Assembly: GCA_937877165.1 (NCBI GenBank)
Contig: CALEFO010000050.1
Location: 1-5,644, forward strand
Source: an uncultured Lachnospiraceae bacterium
GTDB taxonomy: Bacteria > Bacillota > Clostridia > Lachnospirales > Lachnospiraceae
DNA: 5,644 nucleotides
Direction of reading: 5' to 3'
Under the pieces are notes generated by a model. It was given only the letters and a program-made list of their open reading frames with translations, was not told the origin of the DNA and searched no databases. A program made the translations under genes and the position numbers. Of this stretch, positions 5,611 to 5,644 are shown piece by piece. Positions within the stretch are counted from its first letter, which is position 1, and the number at the start of each line of letters is the position of its first letter.

Positions 5611-5644
5611 AAGGATAAGCTTCCGACCGATTAGTACCTGTCAG
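5611..5644 (-). rRNA. 23S rRNA, 3' end only (partial)
   Basis: The minus strand reads CTGACAGGTACTAATCGGTC followed by GGAAGCTTATCCTT. This is the conserved 3' terminus of 23S rRNA, where GGTACTAAT..GGTCG precedes the 3' half of helix 1. The mature end is placed at about 5611 by analogy with the CCTT terminus of E. coli 23S rRNA. The rest of the gene lies right of the window, so an rRNA operon is transcribed leftward into this region. Confidence 0.9.

Noticed and set aside
1..5644. CRISPR array, transposon or phage elements
   Set aside because: No regularly spaced long repeats, transposase or integrase motifs, or target-site duplications were seen.

Overview
The window is a piece of bacterial chromosome in which every supported gene lies on the minus strand. 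Strong GGAGG-type ribosome binding sites, a rRNA/tRNA arrangement of Firmicutes type, a membrane-anchored SH3b protein with an acidic tail, and a tRNA gene with no encoded CCA suggest a Clostridia member, probably Lachnospiraceae of moderate GC. The taxonomic call is inference from gene style, not from a marker comparison.

Read in the direction of transcription (right to left): the 3' end of a 23S rRNA gene enters at the right edge (5611-5644). It is followed by a spacer of about 280 nt with two hairpins and no visible 5S gene. A tRNA-Arg(CCG) gene (5258-5329) follows, with its own likely promoter (5366-5394) and a strong intrinsic terminator (5194-5243). Next comes crcB/fluc (4727-5086), a fluoride channel. 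Eighteen nt later is a TIGR01212/YtqA-like radical SAM gene (3972-4708) that has lost its middle and is frameshifted, so it is called a pseudogene. A terminator (3871-3904) closes that unit.

A promoter with a perfect TATAAT (3853-3858) abuts that terminator and starts a second unit. This unit holds a membrane-anchored SH3b-domain protein (2680-3786), a Gfo/Idh/MocA oxidoreductase with an unusual 104-residue acidic C-terminal tail (1233-2519), and mnmA (124-1224), the tRNA 2-thiouridylase, only 8 nt after the oxidoreductase stop. The left edge (1-123) contains no gene but holds a perfect 15-bp inverted repeat with a 4-nt loop (22-55).

Functionally this is mostly housekeeping: translation (23S rRNA, tRNA-Arg, MnmA), ion detoxification (CrcB), an envelope protein and a sugar- or polyol-type dehydrogenase. 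I found no CRISPR array, transposase, phage gene or defence system, and no convincing new multi-gene system. The points most worth a second look are the gutted radical SAM gene, the rRNA operon end without 5S, the perfect palindrome at 22-55, the disordered tail on the oxidoreductase, and the duplicated 9-mer just upstream of crcB.
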